A stretch of 64,000 nt of DNA from Argyresthia goedartella (GCA_949825045.1 OX463807.1:38522749-38586748), one strand, 5' to 3'; positions 12,046-23,199 are shown, numbered from the stretch's first letter. A program made the numbers and translations. Notes: generated by a model not told the origin, from the letters alone.

Positions 12046-13373
12046 TTAGGATACAGTGTTTTTTTTGTGAAATTTCTGCATGTAGGTAAATAATTTGTTA
12101 AGTTTTATTCTATTTGAGCATTCATTGTCAGTTATATCTAAGTAGGTTGCATGTGTAAATCGAGAGCACAAATACCTAAATGTGGAGTTAATTTTTTTTT
12201 CGTTTAAATTCGCATTTGTGCTGACGACGTTGCAGAGTATTACATTCGAGTTTACAAGTGAATTTAAATTATAGTAGAGTAAAGATTTTAGCCTAATAGG
12301 ATCTTTGTCGTTTGAACCTCCTAATATGATTATGTGGTCATTTTTCCCATAACTCTTGCATAATAGAGAGCAAGATTCTAGCACCTTGTCCATGGTGGCG
12401 TACGGTTTGATGACCGACTCTACTCTAATTTCTTCCCCTAAGAGTCCTTGGAGACGATTACACATTCCTCTGCCCTGTTCATCCGATAGAATCATAACAC
12501 GTCATCGCTTTTGTGGTGGTTGCGTTGTTGATTTTGTATTACTCAGAGTGTTACTAAGTTTTTGGGAGTGGATCGCTCGTATTGATCCCGATACATTTTC
12601 AGGTCGAAACAGAGGGGTTTCGCCTGACAAACCATCCGGAATGCTAGTCAACAATTTATTGTCCTGATTTGGCAACTTGTTCACAATTATGTCCTTTGGC
12701 TCCATCTGTGTAACAACACGACTGGTAAACTCTATCGGCGATTTTCGTGGATACCCGACCTGTATTTTGCGGTACTGGGGAGAGTAAAATTTTCGGTACG
12801 ATTGCTGTTTGTTCATGTTCATTTCATCATGTTATTTTTTTCTGCCAGTATTCTATTCAGGGTAGCAATCCCCAGGTTCAGGTTTTCTAACTCAGTATTT
12901 GCAGTGTCAAGTTCTATGCGTAGCCTGTCGTTATTTTCTTGCAGTTCCTCCAGTTTCTCCTCGCTTGTTATATCGCAAGGCAGGCTTCGATAGCTGAGAT
13001 CCAAGACAGATAATACGTCATGCGAGACTTGCAGTTCGTGTAAGCTGGCAATCAACTTACGAGGCCCTCGTTTTGTGACATTTACATTAGCTGAAGAAGA
13101 AGTGAATGGAGTTGTGTTCTTGCTGTTCGAAGATGACGATGTATCCGAGTATTCCTGTTTATGTGGACTTACTTGCTGCGGGTGTTGACATGCATCACAT
13201 TTAAAATTCCCCGGTGTTGGCCATATAATGTGCTGTGGTGATATTCAGGCAATTGTTATGAAAATGGTTTTTACAGTTCGAGCATGTGAGTGACTCGTTT
13301 GTATAGACGAATACTTTGCATATTGTACAAATCATCCTTACAAGCACTATTACCGTCCTCCATTGTCAGATCC
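12046..13373 (-). pseudogene. CR1-like ORF1: PHD finger, coiled coil, SGNH-type domain (copy A)
   Basis: Start chosen at ATG 13371-13373. With small frame corrections the N-terminus shows a C4HC3 PHD pattern: CTIC, CSNC, HFHNNC and CDAC. A Ser-rich stretch and a heptad-like coiled coil (LEELQENNDRLRIEL, 12819-13055) follow, then QVGYPRKSPIEF, then an SGNH-hydrolase-like domain (12495-12046) with IILGGSNDKDP as the GxND block. The normal GDS nucleophile block reads LSDEQGRGM, so the catalytic Ser is not in place. ORF1 protein probably binds element RNA and aids transposition. Frameshifts near 13300, 12820 and 12500. Confidence 0.75.
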
Positions 13374-14469
13374 TTGAACTAATTAATTTGCGTTGCAGTT
13401 AGATCAAGTTTGTAGCAGAGTCCAAGTCAGTATGATTTCCTGTGATACTACTCATAAGTGGAAGATGTCGTTAGTGTCGTGAATTTTCATTCCAAGGAAA
13501 TGGTTCTTTTTTGTTTAATTTTCGTTTTCTGCTGGATTCTTACCACGAAGACTTCTTCTTCTTACCATTCTTAGTCTTAACACGAAGGTATGTAGCTTTC
13601 GAACCCGTGTCGCTGGGGTCTGAGGCGAGGCTGTTGTAGTTTACGCTATAGAGGTGTTACAAACGTTAGCGAAATATAGGGTTTATAACCTCACGCTGCA
13701 TAGTTGATCTGTGTTGTCTCTTTTAAGTGCCGGTAGACTGATAATGTGATCTTTGAAATACCGTTATCTTGTCATACAAGATGTTTATGTGATATTTCTT
13801 GTTTTATCCAGTATTAGAGTATTGCACTAGTAGTTTTTCTTCACTTTTCACCTTGCGCAGGATATTTGTTCGTCACAGTTGCATTACACATATGATTTGT
13901 TTGGTTTTTATCACTTCGCACTCACTTGTAATCACTTTGTTATAATATTGTTTGTACTAGCTTTCATCATTAGATAATAATTCCACATTTCAATTGGCTT
14001 ACTATTTACCGAAAAATTCAGATTTTTTGTAATTCTATGTACTTTTATCTATTTAAATGATTATTTATACGGAGCTCAATGTTTACATGGCAACTAGCGC
14101 CACCTGTCCTTGTCCTTCATTTCAAAGCTCGTGGTATGATCGTTATATTGGGCTATGCGGAAGTACCTACTTGCAAAATTTTTATTGCTGGCCGTGCGTT
14201 CTTTAGAGCCGTCATAAATCTACATTTTCATTTAATGGATATTCGGATTTAAAAAATATATCGCGGGCTCTAAAAATTCACGATATATATTTGTAATCTC
14301 GATGATGACATGACAACATTATCTATCATAATGACTGTGATATGAATGACAAAATGGTCGACTGAGAGATTTTTATCTAATAAGTATGCTGACTATACAC
14401 TTACACACATACATCATCACTTAAGTTATTAGACGTTAAGATCGGTGAAAATAGAACGTTTATTTTTAA
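13374..14469. other. No gene; possibly 5' UTR of copy A
   Basis: Sequence upstream of the PHD-finger ORF1 has no open frame. It may be the 5' UTR of copy A down to about 14080, where composition changes, but no second full copy is present to compare. Confidence 0.3.
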
Positions 14470-14534
14470 TATCTTAAACTTTCCATAGTACGGAGCCCTA
14501 AGTCCGCAAGTATGACCCGTACTTGGCCATTTTT
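14470..14534 (-). repeat. Fragment of the GTGCGAGTC repeat family
   Basis: On the minus strand, GGCCAAGTACGGGTCATACTTGCG...GGGCTCCGTACT aligns with the head of the repeat at 44787, 51475, 19131 and 18666 (GGCCAAGTGCGAGTC...GGGTTCCGTACC). Only the first ~65 bases are recognisable here. The stretch 14535-15457 shows nothing further, apart from a TA-rich patch near 14590-14630. Confidence 0.55.
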
Positions 14535-15457
14535 TCTATCGGGCGGCGCGGCGCCTCAGTAAGTATTGAGGGCCAAAGCCGCTACTGTTTTCTCGTATAG
14601 TGTATAGTATAGTGATAAATTTTATATTATACATGCCATTTGACGCCGTTGTACTGAATTTACTTCTGCTAATTAATGAAGCCGTGTAGCTGGAGCCGCA
14701 GACGGACGAAGTCGCTGTTATAAGCTAAATAACTAAATATCACACAAAAACTGGTTAAACGGGCACAATTTTTGCCGCCGCCAACGTATAGATGAAATTC
14801 ATGACCTAATTATAAAAATAATAATATAATTTTAGTGTCATTTAAAAGCTACAAGATTTATAATAATATGCCGCAATAAAATAATTCTGTTTTGGAGACC
14901 TAATTTTGTGAAAAAAACTGCAATTACTAAAAAAGTTCTCGAAAAAATAACTATTATTCTTAAACAAAGCGTAATTTTAGTTTACAGATAACACTTTTCC
15001 AGCGATTTTTTGTTACTGGCAGTACCGCCTATCCTAAGCCTCACTATCCAATTAATAAGACAACGACAAATCCTTCCGTTTCGAAGTTATATATTTTTTG
15101 CAGTTGGCATCTAGTGCATGAAAAAATATATTAATCTACCTATAAAATATAATTGAGGGATTTTATAAATGTTATTTTTGTCGATAAGTTAGTCAAATTT
15201 TCTTTATAACAGCTGTAGATATTTATATATACTTAGCAAATATATTTTTTGCCTCTTCTGTATATTGGAGCATGTGGGAGAAGGAGGGCGAAGAAACTCT
15301 CACAGATTGAATTTTAGATCAATTTAAAAAAATGTTCTTGATAAACTAATACAAATATTACATTATAAATTATATATAAATAATAAGCAGGAATAAGTAA
15401 TTATAAAATATAAACAGAGAGTTCCGAGTTGAGTTAGAAAGTTTTTTTGTTTATTAA

Positions 15458-15645
15458 ATTTGTTGAGCCAGATTAACATACAGAACATTGTAATATGTCT
15501 TTTTAGACAAAGTCGCTTTTACATGGTTTTTAAGTTGTTCAAATGGCAATTTCTTAATCTCCAGAGAGGTATCTTGTTGTAGTAAAGAATGCACTGACCC
15601 ATGAATTGCTAACTTTCGCGAGTCTAAGGCCCAAAAAGTTTGTGT
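15458..15645 (-). pseudogene. C-terminal scrap of a non-LTR ORF2
   Basis: On the minus strand the frame reads VHSLLQQDTSLEIKKLPFEQLKNHVKATL...TYYNVLYVNLAQQI then stop. The pattern of LP, x, L, K/H then a Tyr-Tyr near the end is what CR1/Jockey-group ORF2 proteins show at their C-terminus (compare LPLDKFKIIIKQKLYKQGYYRI at 17143). Only this end is left; the element with the GC-rich ORF to the right ends next to it. Confidence 0.55.
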
Positions 15646-15649
15646 TTAT

Positions 15650-15984
15650 TTCTTAGGTTTAAGGTTTATAAGGTTTATTTATCTGACAGCCACAGCATTT
15701 ATAAATAATTTACACAGTTTAAAATTAAATTAAAAATAAAGCCAATTACGGCTGTCTATTTTGTAACACCACACTTATAATAATGCGACACTACTTTAAA
15801 TACTTAGTTATAGTTATTTATTAAAAAGATAATATATATATATATATTGGCGTGTAAATCTATTTTACAAATGACTAGTAGTTATAGAAATTTATTAACA
15901 AATAACTATCACTTGTATTTTCAAAATTTTAGAAACAGTTTTTACCTATTATATATTATAAACAAAAACTAAACTATAACTGCA
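15650..15984 (-). other. 3' UTR and repeat tail of the 15985-16908 element
   Basis: Downstream of the stop at 15985 about 300 AT-rich bases lead to AATAAACC and a tail of AAACCTTAT-like repeats (minus strand, 15650-15680). The tail is like that of non-LTR elements and suggests that the preceding ORF ends a retrotransposon. A (TA)n run lies at 15833-15847. Confidence 0.5.
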
Positions 15985-16908
15985 CTAAACTAAATTAAAA
16001 ATTTCCCTGAGTTCACTGCCGGGCGGGAGGGTGCCCAAGACGCTGGCACTGTTACCTCGCTGTATCGCAATACTGATGCGTTGAGCGAGGTAGGCGCCAG
16101 CTCTGCGGTCCCCTGACGCTTCGACGAGCCTCTTAGAGATGTCTTTGAGGACTCTTCGAGCGTCAGGGCCCCACGGCTCAAGGGTCTCAAAGCCGAACGG
16201 CATAAACAAATAGTCGTCGCCGAGTGCGGCGTATTTGCGGGTTTTGAGACACTCTGCTGCTGCCGCCGCAGCGCCGGCTGTGGCTGAGGTTGCCGAAAGG
16301 TGACACGGTGCCAGCGTATCTACGCAGGTCGCATCCCATACTAGCGACCTCCCGCTCTGCCAGGGAATGAGCGTCATTCCGTCTGGTCTCTTGCCATCGT
16401 CGCGTGCCAGTCCATTGGGTTCAAGTATTGCTGGCACGCCACAGCTGGCAAGGGCCCGACGGATGACGTCATTAAGATTGGCATGACGGGACCACCGACC
16501 GGCGCTGCGTTGGCAGGAGAGGCCGTGGTGACCTAGTTGGTCCACCCTAGCACCGCAGCGGCACCGATGGATTTCGTTTGTCTTTACGCCGAGTCGCAGG
16601 CAAACGGCGAGGGTAAGGGTGGTACGGTCAAGCAGGGTGCCAATGTGCGTTGATGGGATTGCGCGCAGCCAGTGTCCTGACTCCTTCTCCCTGGTAGCTA
16701 GGAGACGAGCGCGCACTGCTGGACCACTAGCCGTTTTTACCAGATCTTCGCGGGTTTTAATGCATAGCGGCTCGTCCCATAGCCGTTGAGAGTTTAAATT
16801 TGTTGGAAAATTTTGCCTCGGACAGGCTTGCGTCCAGGCATTCCTGGCCTCGACCAGACACGTGACCTCCACATCACCGAGTGATGGGTTTATGATTACA
16901 CTAATCAA
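15985..16908 (-). pseudogene. C-terminal fragment of an RT-element protein with CCHC motif and nuclease-like residues
   Basis: An open, GC-rich frame of about 300 codons, unlike its AT-rich surroundings. It shows a zinc-knuckle-like CRCGARVDQLGHHGLSC, then KRPDG, then VWDATCVD, then ECLKTRKY: an order resembling a PD-(D/E)xK nuclease (PD, D, ExK). The end QRISIAIQRGNSASVLGTLP is a conserved-looking block. I take it as the C-terminus of a retroelement or related protein, with the reverse transcriptase missing. Its first codons come from the tail of the copy inserted at 16905, so the true N-terminus is lost. Clade (R2-like or another) is not settled. Confidence 0.55.
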
Positions 16909-17860
16909 ATCAAATCAAATCAAAAATCATTTATTTCCATAGGATGTTGTTACATCACTTAGATCCGTCATTACATTTGTTTGGGTGAGTTCACTAACAC
17001 AATGGCGGAATCTGTGGAGAAGAGCTCACCGAAGAAACTCCACAGTCGTCGCATCTTTTGCGTTTCCTTTTTTAAATAAAATATTTTCAAATTACAAAAT
17101 GAATGCTAATTATATATCGAAACAGCCTGTTACTCAAACAATCTATTCCCATGGACATCTGTCCTCTAAGTAATCAGATATCCTATAGTAACCTTGTTTA
17201 TACAATTTCTGTTTTATTATTATTTTAAACTTGTCTAAAGGTAAGTTTTTAATATCAGTAGGGACCTTATTGTAATAGCGTATACAATTGCCTTTAAAAG
17301 AATTACTAATTTTATGTAGTCGGCTTACATAAGCAACCAACTTGTCTTTATTTCTAGTATTAAAATTGTGTATATCACTGTACTTCTGAAAATTAGTTAT
17401 ATTTCTTTTTACATACACAAGATTGTCATAGATATATTGAGACACAAATGTCAGAATATTGATTTCTTTAAACTTTTCCCTCAGTGACACTCTAGGCCCT
17501 AATCTATAAATTGCACGAACAGCCCGTTTCTGCAGAAAAAATATACTATTAGCATTCGCAGCGTGACCCCACAATAAAATACCATAGGTCATTAGACTAT
17601 GAAAGTAACTAAAGTAGACTAGTCTAGCGGTGTCTACGTCGGTAAGAGCTCTAATTTTTTTAACTGCGAACGCGGCCGAACTCAGTCTGTTCGACAATTT
17701 ATTTATATGAGGATCCTATTGTAGTTTGGCGTCTAAAGTAATGCCCAAAAAGACAGTCGACTGCACAAGGTCCAATCTCTGTCCTTTTATAAATATGTCT
17801 GTAGTTACCGGGTTCACATTGGGTAACACGAATTTAATACATTTAGTTTTCTTTTTTTGT
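16905..17860 (-). mobile_element. 5'-truncated CR1/Jockey-group copy (K-type), minus strand
   Basis: Tail of ATTTG repeats at 16905-16925, a 3' UTR of about 220 bases, and the C-terminal 240 codons of ORF2. The same 3' UTR and C-terminus occur almost unchanged on the plus strand at 62960-63645. It was inserted into the GC-rich ORF at 15985-16908, cutting it off from its upstream part. Confidence 0.8.
17143..17858 (-). pseudogene. Non-LTR ORF2 C-terminal part
   Basis: Begins within the RT thumb region (KTKCIKFVLPN, VFLGITLDAKLQ) and continues through LVYFSYFHSLMTYGILLWG and the helical C-terminus to the stop at 17143. One in-frame TAG (near 17714-17716) replaces what is Trp in the related copy at 59870 (LQWGPHI), and it is the only break. 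5' truncation is usual for this type of element. Confidence 0.8.
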
Positions 17861-18249
17861 TGCCAACTACTCTTGCCATCGCAGCGGCGACCGATTCGAC
17901 GTCGCATCGGCCGCCGTTGCGTTCTGCGGCGACAGCTGCTCGGGCGACAGTTACTTTTTCTGTTCCGGCGGCCGATGCGTTGGCTGTGATTTACAGGGTC
18001 CTAGTCCTTCAACTGTACGAAAATCCTTCTGATCGGTGCCCGGTTGCACATCCTAAAGCTTAAGGCTCATTCTCATTCATAAGTTTTGATAACTTCAGAA
18101 GTTATGATAAAAAAGTGCCAAAAATGACCATCCCCCCTCCCCTTATCTCCGAAACTGCAGACTCTAAAATTATGAATATATAAACTTAAGCCAAAGATTA
18201 CAGGAAAACTTACCCGGAATTGCTAAGGATTTTTTTATCTGTTAGCCAC
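17861..18249. other. GC-rich stretch with related sequence at 21491
   Basis: 17870-17990 is rich in CG-containing words (GCGGCGACCGATTCGACGTCG, GGCCGCCG) and resembles 21491-21585. Both strands are open for 45-60 codons simply because stops are rare in GC-rich sequence, so no gene is called. Confidence 0.35.
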
Positions 18250-18666
18250 ATACAAACTTATGATTGAACCTGGTTACGTACATGTAGTATGAAAGTAGCC
18301 GCACCAATAACTTTGTAAACAACATTTGCTATCTAAAATACATAATGCCCTCTAGAGGCCGCTATATTAATTTTACTGTGAAGCCTGTGAACAATAAAGA
18401 TGCTTCTAAAGATACCTTATTTGTCAAATTCTGATAAGTAGTTAAGATGTTCTGGTGGAACAAATTAACATTCATTCATTCATACTGGTCAAACACATAA
18501 TCACATTACCCTTCTTTTGGCTTCGCTGTATTCGGGTAAAAAAACAAACATAGCGTCATGGCTTTTCCCCTATGAAGTTGATGGCTTTTCAAACTATTCA
18601 CTCCACACCATCCCTACCATTGTACGGGGGTACGAAATCCTTCGCGCGCGAGTTCGACTCGCACTT
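18250..18666 (-). repeat. GTGCGAGTC repeat family, minus-strand copy
   Basis: Minus-strand reading from 18666: GGTCAAGTGCGAGTCGAACTCGCGCGCGAAGGATTTCGTACC, then ATGGTGTGGAGTGAATAGTTTG and, near 18270-18330, the block with AAGTTATTGGTGCGGCTAC and CATGTACGTAACCAGG. The same order appears at 44800-44960. Non-coding, multi-copy; transposition type unknown. Confidence 0.65.
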
Positions 18667-18675
18667 GACCAATGT

Positions 18676-18800
18676 TTTCAGGGTACGTACATACTTGTAC
18701 GTACCCTGAAATGGAGTACGTACATGTATGTACTGGATGTGTAATGTGGTACGTACATGTATGTACTGGGTGTGTAATGGGGTACCGGTAGGTACATGTA
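18676..18800. repeat. Palindromic tandem array of GTACGTAC motifs
   Basis: A perfect inverted repeat (18676-18690 with 18697-18711, six-base loop) is followed by a unit GTACGTACATGTATGTACTGG that starts at 18716 and 18749 (33-base period) with a third degenerate copy. The whole block has alternating purine-pyrimidine character. Confidence 0.75.
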
Positions 18801-19128
18801 TGAGTACCTATATGTCGTATAAGTATGAGCACACATAAATCTGAGTGGGATTCTATAACACCCACGATTTTTACTAAACTACTACGATTTAAACGTACCC
18901 AAGTACCTATTTACGTATCGTTAGAATCGAAGTTATCCCAAGTATTCCCAAGTGTCATAGGATGGTATAAATATGACGTCATCATAAGAACAGGTACAAC
19001 AGATTCTGTATGCTATATTGAGTGACAAAGAAAAGTATCTTCTAATCTTATCAAGTGGAGTAGGTATCAAAATGAACGATATTGAAAGCTAATAATTAAT
19101 TATAAAAAAGTACGCAATTTGTACCTAA

Positions 19129-19690
19129 AATAAAAAAGTAGCCAAGTGCGAGTCAGACTCGACTCTGAAGGGTTCCGTTGTAGCAAGTACATAATTATGT
19201 GACTGGATGTTTTTGTTGTAACTTTGTTTTTCATGGTGTTTGAATTTATGAATGACAAAGTTATATTTGCGGTTTTTGATAAATGTTAAATATCATAAAA
19301 ACTGCTTATTTTATTTTGTTCAAACTAATTTTCGTTGTAAGATACACAGCATATATTTTTTCTAGATTTTTCACTCTCTTCCTTTAAAAGTTAAAGGGGG
19401 GGAGGGGAAAATTTCTCCACTTTGGAAGGGTCTGTCTCTTTAACGATTTACTTTGAGGAAAAATGGTTTCAGAAACTTCAACGTAATTTTTAAAGAAATA
19501 TCTATAGAGACCCCACACATTATAGGTTTGATGAAAAAATAAATGTTTTCAGTTTCATTTATTTTAATTTTTAAATTTGTGTATAAACGTAAAGCGGTTC
19601 ATAGAATACATCTATATACCAAGTTTCAACTGTGAAGTTCTAATAGTTTCTGCATACAGTTGCTGTGTTTCTCTACGGAACCCTAAAAAG
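19129..19690 (+). repeat. GTGCGAGTC repeat family, plus-strand copy with both ends
   Basis: Starts with AAAAAGTAGCCAAGTGCGAGTCAGACTCG and ends TACGGAACCCTAAAAA, the same two ends as the copy at 44787-45190. Between them the sequence is AT-rich and has diverged from the other copies. The ends do not form a clean inverted repeat beyond the TTCCGTA / TACGGAA words. Confidence 0.65.
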
Positions 19691-19940
19691 CGGTCACGTA
19701 CACGGTACACGCATATCATATAAACCGAGAGAATCAAACAAATCTTTCAATAAATTAAACTCGACCTAGTAGTCATACAAATAAAGTCTAATCGAAATCA
19801 TAGAAGAAATTGAAAAACTTGTTTCGGGGAATCCATTGGTTATGTTGTGTTGCCAACACAACAAAAAATATGCACTTTTTTATGAGTGCGGTCTTGCCAA
19901 CTAGAATAATTATGAAAATTATTCTAGTAGTATACGTCTA

Positions 19941-20065
19941 GCAACGAGTTATGAGCGGTGGCCTTGAATGCGCAGTAGTCACTTTTCAATACCTGTACAT
20001 ATGGGCAGTTATTCCCGCCAACGTGGCCCAGCGCTCTTAATTCGTGGCGCGAAGTATACCTACGA
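19941..20065 (+). repeat. Dispersed repeat, family R2, copy 1
   Basis: About 125 bases from CGAGTTATGAGCGGTGGCC through TTCAATACCTGTACAT, TTCCCGCC and CTCTTAATTCGTGGCGCG match 49480-49605 in the same orientation with few changes. No coding frame. Sequence 20066-20539 beyond it shows nothing recognisable. Confidence 0.65.
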
Positions 20066-20539
20066 CTAACTGAATCATCCTAATCCAATAGAAAATCCAA
20101 CAGCCACTAAAACAATTTTTTGACCGCTAAAATGAAAGTCTAACCACCATATCTAGTGGAAAATCCACTGAGTTGGCAACACTTGCACCCTGACTGATTG
20201 GAGTGTGTTACCGACAAACAATCCTTTGAAGTACCGCCGCCACGGAGGGTAAAAGCGCACACATCAAACTTGTTTCACTTTGAAATTATCATAAATTGAA
20301 AATTACTAAGATAGGTTACCTACCTAGTACTATACCATATAACATGTTTCATCACAATTCTCGTGAATTATTGTAAGCAGGTTCAATAATTAAATAGATT
20401 TTTTTTCGATTCAGTTTTTGGAATTTTTCAAAATGGATGAGATATGACGGGTTGAAACTTCTAAATAAACCGCTACAGACCAAGTTGGATTTGTGGAGAT
20501 TGTAAAAACGACAAAGGCTATTGAATTTTAGTGAAATAA

Positions 20540-20650
20540 AAATAGGTTGTATTTCAGATAGCAAAATGTAGTCTACAAAGTTACTGGTGCGGCTTCATTC
20601 ATACTCCATGTACGTAACCAGGTGCATTCATAAATTTGTTTGTGGTATTC
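20540..20650 (+). repeat. Internal block of the GTGCGAGTC repeat family
   Basis: GCAAAATGTAGTCTACAAAGTTACTGGTGCGGC...ACTCCATGTACGTAACCAGGTGCAT is the counterpart of 44885-44960. The head and tail of the family are not visible here, so this is an internal remnant. Confidence 0.6.
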
Positions 20651-20914
20651 AAAGAAAATGCAGTCAGAATATTTATATTTATAGTAATTTCAGTTGTTCA
20701 TCCTATAAACTTCAAGGGGTCGGGGGTGTGAGGCGGTGGAAAATAAACAGAACACAATTTGCTACAAACAAACAGTGGTGCCCTCTACCAAAAAGTTTTG
20801 TGTGTATTTTTAATATCTTGTGGCCCTTGCCAATACGCATCTTTTGACACCTCAAACATTCACGTAGCCCTAAAACTCACAACACCAAGGCGAATTCGCA
20901 CTCTCAGCGAAAAG

Positions 20915-21055
20915 TTTTTCTTATGATATGTGTAGATAAAGTAGAGTATGTAACTGTACATAACTAGGCATTAAAACACTCGTATGATGTTGTAATTTAA
21001 ACCCACACTCAAATTTTGATGCCCGTCATTATGTATCAGGCCTATAAACTATTAT
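20915..21055 (+). repeat. Dispersed repeat, family R1, copy 2
   Basis: Direct counterpart of 5994-6150: GTGTAGATAAAGTAGAGTATGTAACTGTACATAACTAGGCATTAAAAC and the following CCCACACTCAA block. It lacks the TTCGGCTCG section present in copy 1. Confidence 0.55.
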
Positions 21056-21490
21056 AACTTAATTTAAATTTATACATAGGTATAACTTAAGAGTACCTAC
21101 ATAAGCGAAAGAGACTAGTCACCACGACACAGGAAATCCTAGCGTAGGATTCCATAAAAATAAAAGTTATCAACTCATTTCACTTGTGAAACGTTTTGAC
21201 AGTGCAAGCGACCGGCGACCGGGAGCCGGACAATTGTTTCATAGGTATTGAACTTTGTTACAATACAATAAGGTGCAACATCGCAGGCCATTTTTGTATG
21301 GCATTTATGGAGGGTTTATTATTATTTACTATACTCTTATAAAGCTGGATAAAAAGAGAAAGGCAGTACATTGAACCACATTCTAATTACATAATTATTT
21401 GACCTCTATACTAATAAAAATTAACGATGAAACTAAAAACTATGATATTAGGCGCATTTACCCTATGAGTAAATAAACGAGTAAGCATCC

Positions 21491-21585
21491 GGCCGCCCTC
21501 AGAATGGATCGGCGACCGACGCGACGTCGAATGGGCCGCCGCCACCTAGCGCGGCGACCGATCCGGTCGCCGATACGTTCTGAGG
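21491..21585. repeat. GC-rich inverted repeat
   Basis: GGCCGCCCTCAGAATGGATC...at the left is mirrored at the right by the complement of GGCCCCCTCAGAACGTATC, both continuing into CGGCGACCG. Arms are about 27 bases with few mismatches around a GC-rich, CpG-dense centre. Likely a foldback or MITE-like unit; 17870-17990 is related. The 21586-22084 stretch holds nothing recognised. Confidence 0.6.
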
Positions 21586-22084
21586 GGGCCACGTTGACTG
21601 TTTACACAATGAGTTGGCTTGCGAACGGATGCGGTGGAACTGATCGTGTAAATCCCCTTTTTATGCACATTTTTTGGGACTGGCATTCAGAAAAAAAAAA
21701 TCTGAATCTTTATGTAATTACTGTGTTTTTACACTTATTAATATTTGAATTGAATAGAATTGCTTGAATTTGAAAAAATAGCATTCGTACTGTAATTCGC
21801 AATAAAAGACAGTTCGTGTGAAATAATCGTGTTGTGATTGGTATTGTTTTTCAAAAGCGATTTATTTTAAGATTACACGATTTAGAAGTATGGCTCATCA
21901 TGACGTATCTGTTTGAAAGACAACTATCCGTTAAATAATTTGAATAAACTAAATTAAACAGTTTAGTTTATCGAACCTAGAATGGAAGAACCACAAAGAC
22001 AGTAGATAGGCGAAGACGTTCATCACAAGGAAAGATCCAAATAATCTTATTATTTACTTTATCTTAGTAGTGATAACTGAGTAA

Positions 22085-22436
22085 CTCTAGTAGGTGCGGT
22101 CACAGTAAACTAAATAGACACTTATCATTGTTAAAGCTTGAACCAAATCCTTCATGTGCTTCAAATCCTTATTGTGGGTTGGAGGAAACTAGTCAGCACT
22201 TTTGGGAAGAATGCGTCATGTATTCAAACAAACGATGGCGAACACTAGGGATGGATAATATTAAGGAAGAAGTCCTTGCAAACCTCAAACTTAGCGACAT
22301 ACTAGAATTCGTTAAAAGAACAAGGAGGAACCAGCAGTATCAAGAATTGGGTGAAATAATCACAATGGAGGACCGAGGACCCGCCTCTCTGCAGCGGGCA
22401 CCCCACTTCATCTTCTATCTTCTATCTAAGTCCTGA
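22085..22436 (+). pseudogene. C-terminal scrap of an RNase H-bearing retrotransposon protein
   Basis: The frame reads GHSKLNRHLSLLKLEPNPSC then a cysteine-histidine cluster (CGLEETSQHFWEEC). The G-H-x-x-L-x-x-H-L followed by C...ET..H...C is the usual end of insect R1/Jockey-type ORF2 proteins after an RNase H domain. The rest of the element is missing. The N-terminal part before the first ATG was included because the motif continues upstream. Confidence 0.6.
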
Positions 22437-22504
22437 CTGACTGACTCAATGAATGACCGATATATAAACGCACAGTATGGACTTAACAAAACTACTTGAC
22501 CTGC

Positions 22505-22625
22505 ATGCATGCATAGCGTCACGCCTTTTTCCCATTCGGCGTGGCAGAGGCACAATTTTGGCCACTTTGAGCCAGTTATACAATACTCCATTTTGCGTTT
22601 GCATTTTGCATTAATGGTTTATTTA
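22505..22625 (-). mobile_element. SINE fragment
   Basis: 22548-22605 is the reverse complement of 43525-43575 (AAAATGGAGTATTG...GACTCAAAGTGGGC). The adjoining GCGTCACGCCTTTTTCCCATTCGGCGTGGCAGAGGCAC is of the kind often found in lepidopteran SINEs. No intact polymerase III promoter. Confidence 0.5.
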
Positions 22626-22763
22626 TGGGGAACTGTATACGCTTTTATAATAAGTTACCAGAGGGAATGGATCAATTGCCCATTCATAGGTTTAAAACAT
22701 TTATTAAGGCTAATCTCATAAAGAAAACCGATTACCCTATTAATGATTATGTTATAGACAAAA

Positions 22764-22812
22764 CATGGAGCTTGGAGCATTGAGGCATGGCCTCAATGCT
22801 CCAAGCTCCATG
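22764..22812. repeat. Perfect 23-bp hairpin with 3-base loop
   Basis: 22764-22786 is the exact reverse complement of 22790-22812, with ATG as the loop. Arms begin CATGGAGCTTGGAGC. No flanking repeats were recognised. Might be a young foldback duplication or a small-RNA-like hairpin. Confidence 0.85.
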
Positions 22813-23199
22813 ATAGTGATAATGATAATTAACCTTACTTTTACAAATGCAATAATGTAATTTAACCTCTCAAAACCGAGGGTAGTTGGGATGGGTCGCT
22901 ATTTTGAACCTTTTGCCGTGGTAATAAAATTTAAAACCTCTGACGGAAAAGTGGCGTTAGCTAACGCCGGTGATATTCAAGAGGTTAATAGTCTGGTAAT
23001 ATAATGAAGTGTACAAAAGTGCTATGTAGGGTAACTCATAACAATTTGTTAGTTTTAACGTAGAATACAAGTCTGTTACCAAGAAACCAGAGTTTATGGT
23101 CATGCTCACTAAAATGTCTTTTCTTGCGGCGGCTCTGTGTAGCGGGTTGCTCCCCTTCCTCAAATATGGCGAGGGGGTGATGGCTGGTGCATAAGTCAT

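Larger units (their letters stand above)
8457..13373 (-). mobile_element. CR1-like non-LTR retrotransposon, nearly full length (copy A)
   Basis: On the minus strand the order is ORF1 (PHD finger, coiled coil, SGNH-type domain), APE endonuclease, reverse transcriptase, 3' UTR and a short-period tail. The tail at 8459-8476 reads as repeated GAGTTT units on the minus strand, as CR1/Jockey-group elements end. PHD and esterase-like domains in ORF1 are an established feature of CR1-like elements. Sequence up to about 14080 may be its 5' UTR, but no 5' end could be set. Several stops and frameshifts make it inactive. Copies B (23587) and E (37985) are relatives. Confidence 0.85.

Noticed and set aside
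15990..16190. 66-codon frame opposite or overlapping the GC-rich C-terminal fragment
   Set aside because: Overlaps the real frame and has no conserved pattern.
17857..18063. 68-codon plus-strand frame in the GC-rich patch
   Set aside because: The opposite strand is equally open; openness reflects GC content and the sequence is a repeat related to 21491.
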